The translations under genes were made by a program, and so were the position numbers. Below are positions 10,500 through 20,212 of a DNA stretch of 64,000 nucleotides, piece by piece. Each line of letters opens with the position of its first letter. Position 1 is the stretch's first letter. Source of the stretch: Cylindrotheca closterium (taxonomy: Eukaryota > Bacillariophyta > Bacillariophyceae > Bacillariales > Bacillariaceae); contig CAKOGP040002114.1 in assembly GCA_933822405.4 (NCBI GenBank), forward strand, positions 44,193 to 108,192, read 5' to 3'. A model generated the notes under the pieces. The model did not search any database and had not been told where the DNA came from. It was given only the letters and a program-made list of their open reading frames with translations.

Positions 10500-12652
10500 T
10501 TATGATTTGGCCTCCGTTTCGGACAGGCCACCTACTTGGGTGTCTACAGTAATTGTGGTTCCCTTAACCAAATCAATCAATCGATCGGCCTCTGCCAGTT
10601 CATCCTCGGTTTTGTACTCATAGTCTTCCCAATCTTCTTCGTCGGATATTTCAATGGCCAATTCATTCAAAGCAAATTGTAAATCTTGCTCAACTTGGAT
10701 CGAATCCACCAAATTCGTTTCTGATACCAACAATTCAGGCTCTTGTTCTTGTGGGCTTGCTTCTTCTTCTCCTTGTGCCAAGGTGGTCGATTCCTTTTCT
10801 CTTTTCTCCACTTCTGCCTTGAGTTGGCCACATCCGGCATTGATATCAATTCCCCGTCGAACCCGTGGCGTGCAAGCAACTCCATATTTGTCTTCCAAGA
10901 TAGCGCAAAAGGCATTCACTCTTTGCCGACCAGAAGGACTTCCGCCAAATCCACCCGTCGGGTTGAGTGGAATCACGTTGATGTGAACCATGTCCTTTCG
11001 CAACCACTTCTTGATCAATCTCCCCAGTTCGTGTGCCGTCTCTGGGGTATCATTTTCCCCTTCAATGAGCGCCCATTCCAATGTCACCCGCTTTCCAGTG
11101 GTACTAATGTAGTCCTGTAGTGCTTTCATCAACTCTTTCAATCCCCCATTGCGTTTGTTGGCAGGGAGCAGATCGCTTCTTTCTTCGTCATTCGCCTACA
11201 GCATTGAATAAGATAACAGTCAATTGAAGCGTCAGGGAAAAAGAATTGGGCGACGATGCACAGCCGATATCGTTTCACTTCTTACGCAGTGCAGGCTGAC
11301 AGCCAGTCGAACTTGTGGCAATTCTTCGGCCATTTTGTAAATGTTTGGAACAATCCCTACTGTACTGACTGTAATCTTGCGGTGACCAATTCCCAATTCG
11401 GATTGAATACGTTGGATGGCCTTCTTTACGTTTTTATAATTGGCAAGTGGCTGAGGAGGAAAGAGAAGAAAGGGGTAGAATGAATGAGTAAACTGCCCGA
11501 TATATAGTACCTGTAAAATCCAACTCAATACATTCGACAACAACAGCAATAACAACGGTAGCAGATCACAAAACTACGTACTTCTCCCATCCCCATGAAT
11601 ACAAGGTTTGATAGTCTTGTTGATCTTCCGGAAGTCTTTTGTTGTTGATTCCTGCTGTAGTGTTCTTGCGTTTGTCCTTTTCCATTGCTATTCTGTTTTT
11701 TCAGTTCTTTCTTCTCCTGTTGATCCTGTTGTGACAACTCGGAAGCGAAGCGAGCTACTTGCTCAAAAATTTCATCTGCCGTCAACTGTCGACTGAAACC
11801 CATCTGTCCAGTGGCACAAAAGACACATCCTTGGGCGCAACCTGCTTGACTTGAAATACAGGCAGTGTAACGGCCATCGGTGTATGGCATGAGTACAGAC
11901 TCGATCAATTGCCCATCTTCCAAACGGTAAGCTCTTTTTGTTGTCCCATCCTTCGAGATTTGTTCCATGTCCAAGGTAAGGGATCCGACAGCTGCAAATC
12001 GCTCCAAGTCCTCCTTTAGTTTTTTCGGAATATTATTCATTTGTGAAACATCCGTAACACCCTGTACTCGAACCCAGTTATATACTTGTTTGGCTCTATA
12101 TTTGGGATCTACGGAATAGTATAATGAGAAGAGAATTCAATGATTGGGTGAGCAAACAACGACCACCATCCAAAAATTCGTCATTTTGACAAACACATAG
12201 TAAATTGAAAACAAAGGAAGGTAAAGGTACCAGTACTCACGTCCTAATGAAACAACGACTTCTTCCAGTTCCTCCAGTGGAATAGTATGCAAATTGATTA
12301 CCTTTTCACTGTTATTGTTGCTGTTGTTCTTTTGGGTCGTCGTGGCACTGTTTGCTTTTGGTTTTCTTGTTGATTTCGTTTTCGTTTTCGTTTCGGATGT
12401 CTGCTGAAACAACCTTGTGGTCGAAAAGTGATTTCCTTGTCGTGGATGTCTTGCAAGGTTGGATGCCCTAGTAATCAAAGCGTGGGCATGCAATGGTAGT
12501 ATAGTTGATAGTCGACCAAACATGTTACACGCACAGCAAAGAAGGATCAATCTCCGACTGAAGGAGCTCGGGTTCAGCAAAACTGATTTTGTTCGTTTCC
12601 TAGTTTGATGTGAACTTGCGAATTTAGAAGTCGATTTGATAGGACTGTTCAT
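10500..12652 (-). CDS. RlmN/Cfr-family radical-SAM RNA methyltransferase, four exons
   Basis: Exons are 12652-12241, 12108-11582, 11450-11286 and 11195-10500 (599 aa). Introns have gtgagt, gtacgt and gtaag donors, and splicing rebuilds family motifs: [28 protein letters not shown] and AVSLHCANDEERS. The radical-SAM cysteines are C228, C232 and C235 in [10 protein letters not shown]. The second catalytic cysteine of dual-site RlmN enzymes is C490 in DINAGCGQL. RlmN methylates C2 of adenine in 23S rRNA and some tRNAs using two SAM. The first ~100 residues are extra; from an internal Met ([16 protein letters not shown]) they resemble a mitochondrial presequence, so an organellar ribosome substrate is likely (inference). 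A Gln/Lys-rich insert lies before FMGMGE, and there is an acidic C-terminal extension. The start is the ATG at 12652. Confidence 0.93.
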
Positions 12653-13298
12653 TTGAGCATAATCAGGTGGTTAAGATGAATAGAAAGGTACAAATTTGAA
12701 GCTTGAGAGACTCTGTAGATTGACCAAAGCACTCTTTGTCGTTCTTGTTCTTGTTCTTTCGAAATATCGCAAGTCGCAAGTGTTCCGATTTTTTTTCATG
12801 CGATGGTTGGTGAAGATTGATTGCGATGAATTTTTAAGATGTCTTGGGATTGAGTCAGTCGTCGTTGTCAATAAACGGAAGTGGGTGCACGTATAAACGG
12901 ACAGACCAGCTGCACTGATGTATTCAATGTATTCAATGTATTCAATTTCGTGTTCACATACAGTCAGTCGTCGTACTGTACCAATCCGGGTACCAGTAGC
13001 TGTGGAGGCAAAACGAGGCCACAAGGTTGAGGGTATCTATAGTCTAGTTGAATGTACCAAGGAAGTTGATGCATATAATGCGAATGCACAATCTGTGTCA
13101 CATTGTCACATTGCATGCATGTGCTACTAGTAGTGAGTACTAGCGGGGATAGCCACATGTCTACTTTTGAGTGCGATTTCAAAGTCGCGTTTGGAAACAG
13201 GCAAACAAGTTTTCCATGGACCTTAGTGCGAAAATGAGATCCGCACCTCCCATTGCTGCCGCGTGTTAGGTCTGGAGCATCGTCGCTTCGTGTCGGGC
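12653..13298. other. Intergenic region with short repeats
   Basis: No gene is supported here. It contains three gtattcaat repeats (12919-12948) and a ggtaccagt palindromic fragment near 12989. It probably includes the promoter of the RlmN-type gene. Confidence 0.5.
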
Positions 13299-13766
13299 TC
13301 ACTTCACGTACCCATCTAAAATTGACAAGAGGAAAGAATTGTCCCATGACAATTTAAGTGCTTCATCTGGAGGCAAAATGGTGGCCCGGAGGTGGTCTTC
13401 CGACAAGGGCACATTCCACCAAGTGTCGGAATCACTGCGGACAACCCGCTGAATGGAAGGGTCACGTTGCAAGTCCATATTTACTTCCTGCCATATTTCT
13501 CTCCAGGAATGTTTCGAGGATCTCTTGCCACCACCGTTTAACATTTTGGCCATTGCATTGCTCCATGATGATGCTGACGCTGATGCTGGTGGCGGCGGTC
13601 GTGGCGGTGATGATGCAGGTGTGTTGCTACTATTATTGTGTCCTTTGGTCAATATTGGAATCAAGTCATCCGGTATATTGCTCAGAATCAAGACACGAGT
13701 CAAATGTCGGCCCCATGTTTGTTGGTGCAATAGCTTCCATATCCGCGTGGCCAGAAGAGCCTCCAC
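13299..13766 (-). CDS. Unrecognised small protein or terminal exon
   Basis: I do not recognise this protein. The open frame of about 155 codons has a mixed hydrophobic and charged N-terminal part (LLATRIWKLLHQQTWG, LTRVLILSNIPDDLIPILTKG). A Pro/Ala/Ser linker follows, and then a C-terminal part that looks globular (SWREIWQEVNMDLQRDP, DTWWNVPLSEDH). There is no ATG at the 5' end of the frame; the reading begins at GTG and stays open back to a stop near 13820. A pyrimidine-rich tract ending in ag precedes GCTCTTCTGG, so this may be the last exon of a gene whose first exon I could not place. Otherwise translation would start at an internal Met. Confidence 0.4.
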   Translation of the reverse strand: MEALLATRIWKLLHQQTWGRHLTRVLILSNIPDDLIPILTKGHNNSSNTPASSPPRPPPPASASASSWSNAMAKMLNGGGKRSSKHSWREIWQEVNMDLQRDPSIQRVVRSDSDTWWNVPLSEDHLRATILPPDEALKLSWDNSFLLSILDGYVK

Positions 13767-14483
13767 AGTAAACGAGAAACAAAAAGGATGTCCCGTTTGT
13801 TTGGTTGGTGGCTGCTTTTAATTGTTTTGTTGATTGAGAAATAAGAAATCGAAAAGATTAGCACTACTTGCTATGGTCCGACCCACAGTAAATAGCATAA
13901 TTAGCAATTTTGCCACCATCCAACTAGGACAGTGGTGATGTCCTCTGCTTTTTGTTATTGAAGAGATGAGGTGAGGTGAGGTGAGGTGAGGTGAGGTGAG
14001 GTGCATGCTGGGTGGGATATGCAGCCTATGCAGTTTCTGTCCCAATCCCCATTGAGGTCTTGACCATCCATGACTATCCATATTAGCTTTCGAAGGTTCT
14101 GAATTGGATGACATATCGACAATGCCTACTAATGTACAGCAGCTGTGAATATAATGCTCAATGCTCAATGAAGAATGAATATGCTGAGCAAGCGATGTCG
14201 ACACGGGCCGGAGAAACAGGAAAATCCTCCGCTACTGTACTTTCTGTACCATCATAAACACAGTTGAAAAAGAATGGAGATTTCGGACACAGTACGTACA
14301 CGTACACTGTACCGTATATTTGTAGATGAAGAATTTTCAATTTGACCTTGTAGTGCTGAAGTACTGAAGTAGATCTAAAAGAAGATCTTTCTCAAAGCTC
14401 TTCAGGTTCCGGTACTGGTACCGACTACCAACTACCAGGTACCCGAATGAATGAATCATTAGCACCACGAAGCATCATTGAAA
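13767..14483. other. Intergenic region with GTGAG pentamer array
   Basis: About 700 bases without a supported gene. It holds a pure (gtgag) array at 13971-14003 and palindromic GTAC-containing segments near 14290-14310 and 14408-14442. It should include the promoter of the gene at 14484. Confidence 0.5.
13971..14003. repeat. (GTGAG)n microsatellite
   Basis: Six uninterrupted gtgag units followed by gtg. Confidence 0.9.
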
Positions 14484-15404
14484 ATGGGACCGCCTCATCT
14501 GCTATTGCTGGTTTCAAAATCCACCATTGGCAACCGCGAGCAGCTGGCCAATCAAGATTTGGTAGCCACGATGATGGAATCTCAAGGATTGGCAGCAGAA
14601 GTCGTGGATGGCGCTGATCCAGCTAACAGAGAACGCCGCAATGAACTGTTTGGAATCTCTGGGTTGCGAGCGAAATATCCTCAACTCTTTGCCGTCAAAT
14701 CAAAAGACGAACCTCCCACATTCATTGGCAATTTTGAAACCATACAAGAATTGAATGAATGCGGACAATTGAACGAGGCTCATTTGCTGGGCGTTTCTGA
14801 GAGTGCAGAAACGAAAAGCGCGGATACAATACCCTCACCGACACCGTCGCCAACAACACAAGAGGAAACCTCACGGGGATTGTCCCTCACGGAGGATGAT
14901 GTTCATTCGACAACCACCCAAACTTCGATTGTCAACATCAATGCTCACTTATTGCTATTGATTTCAAACCTTTCAGGAAATCGAAAACAAGACTCCAATC
15001 AGAGTCAGCTTATGCAAGTTGTGCGATCCAAAGGATTTTCGCGATTGCCGATTCAAACTTTGGATGGATCCGATCCAGAAGTCAAGGAACGCCGAGATGA
15101 ACTCTTTGGCATTTCTGGGTTGCGAGCTAAGTACCCACAGCTCTTTTTGGTGGTAGAGACTCCCAAAGTGTCCTTTCTTCCATTGTCGTGGATGGGAACC
15201 AAATCACGCACCATCTTTCTAGGAGACTATGATACGATCCAAGCAATGGAAAAGGATGGATCACTCACGGAAGCTACTATATTTGAAGAAATGACGAAAC
15301 CAAATAACAATAGTGGTGGAAACGGATGGGTTGTGCTTGGAGCGCATGTTGCAGTCGTTGCTGCAATAGTGGTGGGAATTGTGAAACTGCAAAAGAAGAA
15401 ATAG
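14484..15404 (+). CDS. Tandem SH3BGR/glutaredoxin-like domains with C-terminal membrane anchor
   Basis: The 306-aa protein contains two thioredoxin-fold repeats of the SH3BGRL (glutaredoxin-related) type, about residues 4-105 and 150-260. Both carry the same signature: RRNELFGISGLRAKYPQLF and RRDELFGISGLRAKYPQLF, followed by FIGNFETIQ and FLGDYDTIQ. There is no CxxC, so thiol-disulfide catalysis is unlikely, as in animal SH3BGRL. A Ser/Thr/Pro linker joins the repeats. A hydrophobic C-terminal segment (WVVLGAHVAVVAAIVVGIV) followed by KLQKKK looks like a tail anchor, with both domains in the cytosol. The start is the ATG at 14484; the frame also opens at an upstream TTG. A protein-interaction role is inferred. 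Confidence 0.8.
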   Translation: MGPPHLLLLVSKSTIGNREQLANQDLVATMMESQGLAAEVVDGADPANRERRNELFGISGLRAKYPQLFAVKSKDEPPTFIGNFETIQELNECGQLNEAHLLGVSESAETKSADTIPSPTPSPTTQEETSRGLSLTEDDVHSTTTQTSIVNINAHLLLLISNLSGNRKQDSNQSQLMQVVRSKGFSRLPIQTLDGSDPEVKERRDELFGISGLRAKYPQLFLVVETPKVSFLPLSWMGTKSRTIFLGDYDTIQAMEKDGSLTEATIFEEMTKPNNNSGGNGWVVLGAHVAVVAAIVVGIVKLQKKK

Positions 15405-15646
15405 AGGTAGACGAATCATCGACTGTGGCCGGGAATGTGACAATAATTAATATCGAACGCAAATCCTTGGCATACAATATGTACAATTTGATTTGTTCTC
15501 TCTCACCTTATACTATTGTCATCATTATTTTAATATATAAAATTAAAAATATACTATCATCATATTTATGTTATCAATACACACTAGGCTCTTATATCTC
15601 ATTTTCAATCACCATGCTCAACCGCATCCTTCGTTGTTGAATGAAT
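15405..15646. terminator. Shared 3' flank of convergent genes
   Basis: An AT-rich 242-bp stretch between two convergent genes, presumably holding both polyadenylation regions. No specific signal is called. Confidence 0.35.
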
Positions 15647-16744
15647 TTATTGAAAGTTCCGATCCTTGTAGGTCAAAGCTCCCGCTTCGTCAGTGCTAAC
15701 AAACGTCACATGTGCATTAGTCATCAACCACTCCCCTGAATCATGCAATCTGGACACATAGTGCAATGGGAAATCGGCAATGAGAACAGCCTGTTCTTGA
15801 TTGTGACGCCGAGCTTGAGAGGTGTCTATACCACCATGGAAAATGGGGTTGTCATGAGTCTCAGTATCAGTAGTGGCATCAGTAGTGGTATCTGTGTCGG
15901 AATGCTGATCAGTTGCGTTCACCTGTTGTTCAGAAAAGATATCTGGGTTGTCACCTGGGTGTAAGAACAACATCCGATACGGCAAGGATGGAAATCCTGC
16001 ACCGCCAATGGACAAGAGCCCGTGGCGAAAGATGCATCGCAACAGCGTATCTTTCCCCCTTCCGCCTGCTAGTGGTGTGAAGTTGAAGTACCAATCCAGT
16101 GACTCGAGTTCATCATAAGTCAAGGTGGTGCGAGCCAGCTCCTGTTCCATCCAAAAGTACGTTTTCTTCCAAGAAAATTTGGACAGTGACGGTGTAGATG
16201 TTGTAGAAGGTGATGAAGAAGCAGTATTCGCTACAGGAAACGGTGCTGCATTCCCCATCATCACGTGTGATGATTCTGTTCTACTACCAGTAGCCCTACC
16301 AGTAGCCCTACCAGTTGCACCACCAGCTGTATCACCATAATCCACAGTTGCAAAATGTTCATCATAATGTCGACGAAGCCAATCCTCTCTTTCATCTGTC
16401 AATTTATATCTTGGCTTGTCGTTCCAACGATGCTGACAGTGTGTCTTCCACAAATCATGAATGGAAGACAATTGTTCTTGTTCTCGTTCTCGTTCTCGTT
16501 CTCGTTCTCGTCCTTGCTCTTGAGCCCCATGACTACGATCTTTGCGGTCAAGTTGAATATTGAACTTCTTGCAAACTCGTTCCATCCGAACCAAATCTTG
16601 CACAGCCGAAAATCGCAAGATTTCATGCCAAAGAGCGTCTGGAAGATCCACCCATGTCACTCTGTCAATTGGTGATACTGGGTAGGCTATATGAATATAT
16701 TCTGTACAAGGCGAAGTTGAATCAGCTGTGGCCATGATGTTCAT
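15647..16744 (-). CDS. F-box protein
   Basis: The 365-aa protein has an F-box near the N-terminus (about residues 32-65: VDLPDALWHEILRFSAVQDL then RMERVCKKFN). F-boxes bind Skp1 and recruit substrates to SCF ubiquitin ligases. A pure Arg-Glu repeat follows, encoded by a hexanucleotide microsatellite, then a conserved-looking WKTHCQHRWNDKP segment typical of F-box proteins with a following motif. The C-terminal half (LDWYFNFTP, ILLRCIFRHG-like region, YRMLFLHPG, GEWLMTNAHVTFVS) resembles the substrate-side domain of many protist F-box proteins. The substrate is not predictable. The start is the ATG at 16744; the frame opens three codons upstream at a TTG. Confidence 0.75.
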   Translation of the reverse strand: MNIMATADSTSPCTEYIHIAYPVSPIDRVTWVDLPDALWHEILRFSAVQDLVRMERVCKKFNIQLDRKDRSHGAQEQGREREREREREQEQLSSIHDLWKTHCQHRWNDKPRYKLTDEREDWLRRHYDEHFATVDYGDTAGGATGRATGRATGSRTESSHVMMGNAAPFPVANTASSSPSTTSTPSLSKFSWKKTYFWMEQELARTTLTYDELESLDWYFNFTPLAGGRGKDTLLRCIFRHGLLSIGGAGFPSLPYRMLFLHPGDNPDIFSEQQVNATDQHSDTDTTTDATTDTETHDNPIFHGGIDTSQARRHNQEQAVLIADFPLHYVSRLHDSGEWLMTNAHVTFVSTDEAGALTYKDRNFQ

Positions 16745-17381
16745 GTAGTCCAAGGGATGCTTCTTTCTATGGAACAGCGAGACGTGTTATTATCATTATT
16801 GTGGATCTGATGATATCATATAATATAATGCGCTGTCAAAAGTGTAAAGAATTCTAGTTTTAGGGGACGTTATCTTCACATTACATATGTCACATATTAC
16901 AGCTCCCCCTAATACTGGATCGTGTAGAGGTTCTATTGTTTATAATACTCGATCTCTACAGTACCCAGATACAATAATTCATACTACAAGTACGTATATG
17001 TACAGTGTAGTGGCGATCCATGATCGACGATCAACCATTGCAGGACACTATCAATATAGGACTAAATTCGAATACATTGAACATGTATGTCATAAAAAGA
17101 AGATCTGATTGTTAGTACCTGGTACGGTACCGGTACGTGAGAGTGCAGTTTGTTTTATTGCCTCTTCTACTACCGATAGTACCGCAATCGAAACAGTAAT
17201 ATGATGCAGTCGCGTTCTTGCAAACCCACATCAGTGCAATACTGTACAGTGCAGAACTGTACAGTGCAGTACAGAACACAGAACAGTACAGTATACAGCA
17301 GTTGCCTTAGTTATACATTTCCCTCCAATAGCGCAACCACTCCAGATATTCAAAGAAACTCAAAGGCAAAGATTCATTCTT
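16745..17381. other. Intergenic region, GTAC/TGTACAGT-rich
   Basis: No gene is supported. It includes ggtacggtaccggtacg at 17122-17138. Clustered tgtacagt and cagtacag words (17240-17300) form overlapping near-palindromes. Confidence 0.5.
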
Positions 17382-18047
17382 TTAGAGACGGTGAAACAAA
17401 AATTGCGGTAGATCGTCTTGAGAAACTCCAATATCCACCAGCAAATGACTCAGCTCCAAATAGGAGCGTGGAGCCAATTCCAAGTTGGCTTGCATCGATG
17501 AACGTCGATCATCGTCATCATTCTTAGTGATGCGCAACCACTGCTGCTGAACCAAGGATTCCACAACATGTTCTGCCGCGTTCAAGGTAAGCTTGTAGGG
17601 TCCTTGCAAGTCACCTCTCAAATTGTAGAGATCCTTTCTTGGAGCACCATTGCTGGATTTATCTCCGGTGACTGATGGGTGGTTTTCAACCAAGTGTTTC
17701 ATGATCAACAGAATGAATTGGCGATCGTGTGCATCAAAGTGTTTATCAAAAGACAACTTGGAGACTTCATCAGCATGAGAATTGATGATGGAATGATACT
17801 TTTGCCGATCCAAAACGACCGTAGCAATCTCTAAGCCAAAGCCTTTCGTTAGTTGCTGGTTAATATCCGCGAAGCATTCTTCTAGGCTTTGCGGAGAGTC
17901 TTGGGTGCCCGTCTGTGACATGAGTCCATGGATTTCTGTTAGTAGTGCTTTGGTGGCTTTGTCGTCCAAACAATGGGCTGCCATTAGGCGCTGAAGCATC
18001 AGCTGTTGCACTCTCGTTAGTGGCTCTGTCGTTATTGTCATTGTCAT
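17382..18047 (-). CDS. Nse1-like subunit of the SMC5-SMC6 complex, RING domain absent
   Basis: The 221-aa protein matches the N-terminal winged-helix part of Nse1/NSMCE1: LMLQRLMAAHCLDDKATKAL, ADINQQLTKGFGLEI, then AEHVVESLVQQQWL and PRSYLELSHLLVD. Nse1 pairs with Nse3 (MAGE) and supports DNA repair through the SMC5-6 complex. The usual C-terminal variant RING (C4HC3) is missing: the frame ends about 12 residues after SHLLVDIG. No Cys-rich coding sequence follows in the 180 bases downstream. Either the RING has been lost or it lies in an exon I cannot see. The start is the first ATG of an ATGACAATGACA run at 18047. Confidence 0.75.
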   Translation of the reverse strand: MTMTITTEPLTRVQQLMLQRLMAAHCLDDKATKALLTEIHGLMSQTGTQDSPQSLEECFADINQQLTKGFGLEIATVVLDRQKYHSIINSHADEVSKLSFDKHFDAHDRQFILLIMKHLVENHPSVTGDKSSNGAPRKDLYNLRGDLQGPYKLTLNAAEHVVESLVQQQWLRITKNDDDDRRSSMQANLELAPRSYLELSHLLVDIGVSQDDLPQFLFHRL

Positions 18048-18599
18048 TGTCAATTTGATTTGAATTTGAATTTGAATTTGAATTTGAATTCGAATGTGAA
18101 ACGATAATAAGAGATGAGATAAGATTGAAGATAAACAATCTTGCTCTACCTTGTATTATCACTTTTATTATTATCGATTTTATAGTAAAATATCATACAG
18201 TACCAGTACTGCGTAGATCATTGCTTTTTGCGTGCACTGAAAATAATTCTGTCGGACGCACAACGAACGAACCAAAAATGGCGCGAATTCAATTTTTTTC
18301 CCTCTCAGTATTTTATTGCACCGGTACCGGTACGTGTACACGTACACGTACACGTGTAGTGTACGTGTATTTTAATACTCAATACCTGCGGTCCCTGGTA
18401 TGATAGTACGGTACTTGTACTATGGATACAAAATATGTGTGATCTTTGGGCAAACAAACAACTACTATTTTTTAAAATATTCAGTCTTCGCACAATATTC
18501 ATCAGTTTCAAACCACCTGCCTGTGCATACAAGTAGCAAACGCAAGCTTACATACAGTATGATATATTTTAATAATAGTACTTTATTTATTTATTCCAC
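18048..18599. other. Intergenic region with TTGAAT and ACGTACAC repeats
   Basis: No gene is supported. A (tgaatt)n hexamer run lies at 18059-18089, next to the Nse1 start. A palindromic segment at 18318-18370 combines accggtaccggtac with cacgtacacgtacacgtg. Confidence 0.55.
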
Positions 18600-19689
18600 C
18601 TATGATCGCGCCTGCGACCATCCCCAGATGATCGTCTCTTCCGGATACAGAGTTGCTTGAAAGCTGGGGCGAGAGGTGCAACTTTCATAATACGTCTGTA
18701 GACTCGGATAATCTTCCTTCCAGTTGGGAATATCACCCTTGAATTCCTGGGAAGCAACATACAGGTGGTACAATTGCGGTACCAACCGACAATCCAATAG
18801 ACTGAAATCGTCTCCACACAAGAAGGAACCATCGATACCTGCAAGGTGATCTTCAATTCCTTGTAACTTGTCACGCAAATTCTGCAATTTCTCATCCTCC
18901 TCGCCGGCTCCATCACCACTAGTGTCCTTCAAATATTGCGCCACTGCTGGGAAGAACCCATCCAAGACATCTTCCCCATTGCACTTTTTAGGCGGTTTAA
19001 GAGAAGGATAGGAATCGGATGAAAAGAAAAACTCCAAGTATTCCATAATCACGCTCGACTCCACATAACACTCCTTTCGATGTCGCAGTGCTGGCAACTT
19101 TCCCTCATAGTAGTCGACCAACCATTCTGGCTTGGTGTCGGGAGAGCAGGGCTGAACCTGATATTTCAAACCTTTCTCTTCTAGTACTAAACGAATTGAA
19201 TGGGCAAAGGGACAATCTCCTACTGGTAAGCTCGTTCCATCGGTAGAAGGACCAGCCTTCACCAATAGTGTCATCCCGCCCTCTGTTCAGTCAAAATTGA
19301 TGTGGTGCGTGGTGCCGAATCAGGGTTAGGTTATAAAAGATGCAAAGAAAGGAGAGGGGCAAAAAATGAGAGGAAAATACAATACACCAACGAGTCATCC
19401 ACTGATATACCAGTAGTTGCTGACGCCACTGTGAATTAATGGAAGAACAGATCAAAGCTTTCATTTGAAGGTGTAGCTATTATCCTTGAGAATCACAAAA
19501 CCACGCACCTTCAGGAGTAGCGCTGTCCACAGTTCGTTCCAAACCTTTCGTTCGAATCATTTCAAGGCAAGTCGAGGTTGATTGCGATGTCGATGGCGAC
19601 ATAGTAAAGGAAGTCACCATCGTCATCATGACCATCAAACACAGGACGATGTTGAAAGATCGTCCTCTATTGTTCTTGGTAACGGACAT
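18600..19689 (-). CDS. Plastid-targeted dehydroascorbate reductase (GST superfamily), two exons
   Basis: Exon 1 is 19689-19509 and exon 2 is 19282-18600 (287 aa). The intron has a gtgcgt donor and a gaacag acceptor and joins SATPE to EGGMTLLVKAG in frame. The mature part matches plant DHAR/CLIC-type GSTs. The thioredoxin-like domain has the catalytic GDCPFAHS motif (C84 in the spliced protein) and a KLPALRHRKECYVESSVIMEYL binding segment. An all-helical C-terminal domain follows (GDDFSLLDCRLVPQLYHL). The enzyme regenerates ascorbate from dehydroascorbate using glutathione. Exon 1 encodes a hydrophobic signal (FNIVLCLMVMMTMVTSF) with an SFT cleavage context like the diatom SAF motif, followed by a Ser/Thr-rich stretch. 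That is a bipartite plastid-targeting sequence. Without exon 1 the protein would look cytosolic. Confidence 0.87.
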
Positions 19690-20212
19690 TTTGTTGTTTC
19701 TTCACTGCTAGTACTTGGTAGCTATGGTCGTTGGTCTCGTTTAATATGCTGTGGCAAGCGGTAGAGCAGGATTGCTGTATTGGGAGGTGCGATGAGGGAA
19801 GGAGGATGTGGAATTGACTATATTTATAAAATATAAAATACATCACGCATATCGTGGTATACTGTCGTTCTCGAATGGATGGACTCCTCTTTAGACGCAA
19901 AGGATGGACAGACAGACGGAAACGGACGACCCACAGGACGAATATCATACATATACGTGAACTGTATCCGCATATTCAATATCACATCCTCAATCCTGTA
20001 CCTATCACAAATGACAAATTCAAAATGATTGTGAGAGTGAGTCATGACATGAGGCATTAGAATTAATATTCATTCATGTTGTTTCATGTTGATGGATGAT
20101 GATTCATGATGAAAATTCAAGATTCGAGGAGATGAAGATAAAGGTCAAAGATAATACGGTAGGCATGGGCTGAGTTTGTTCCCATACCGTTGTTAACCAT
20201 TATTATCACTTA
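19690..20212. other. Intergenic region, nothing recognised
   Basis: About 520 bases containing the promoter side of the DHAR gene and the 3' flank of the aminotransferase. Only short repeats such as ttcatgttg / gattcatgatg near 20070-20110 are seen. Confidence 0.5.

Noticed and set aside
13818..14204. Minus-strand 128-residue frame with Thr-Ser-Pro repeats
   Set aside because: The repeat comes from the GTGAG microsatellite; no supported start or domain.
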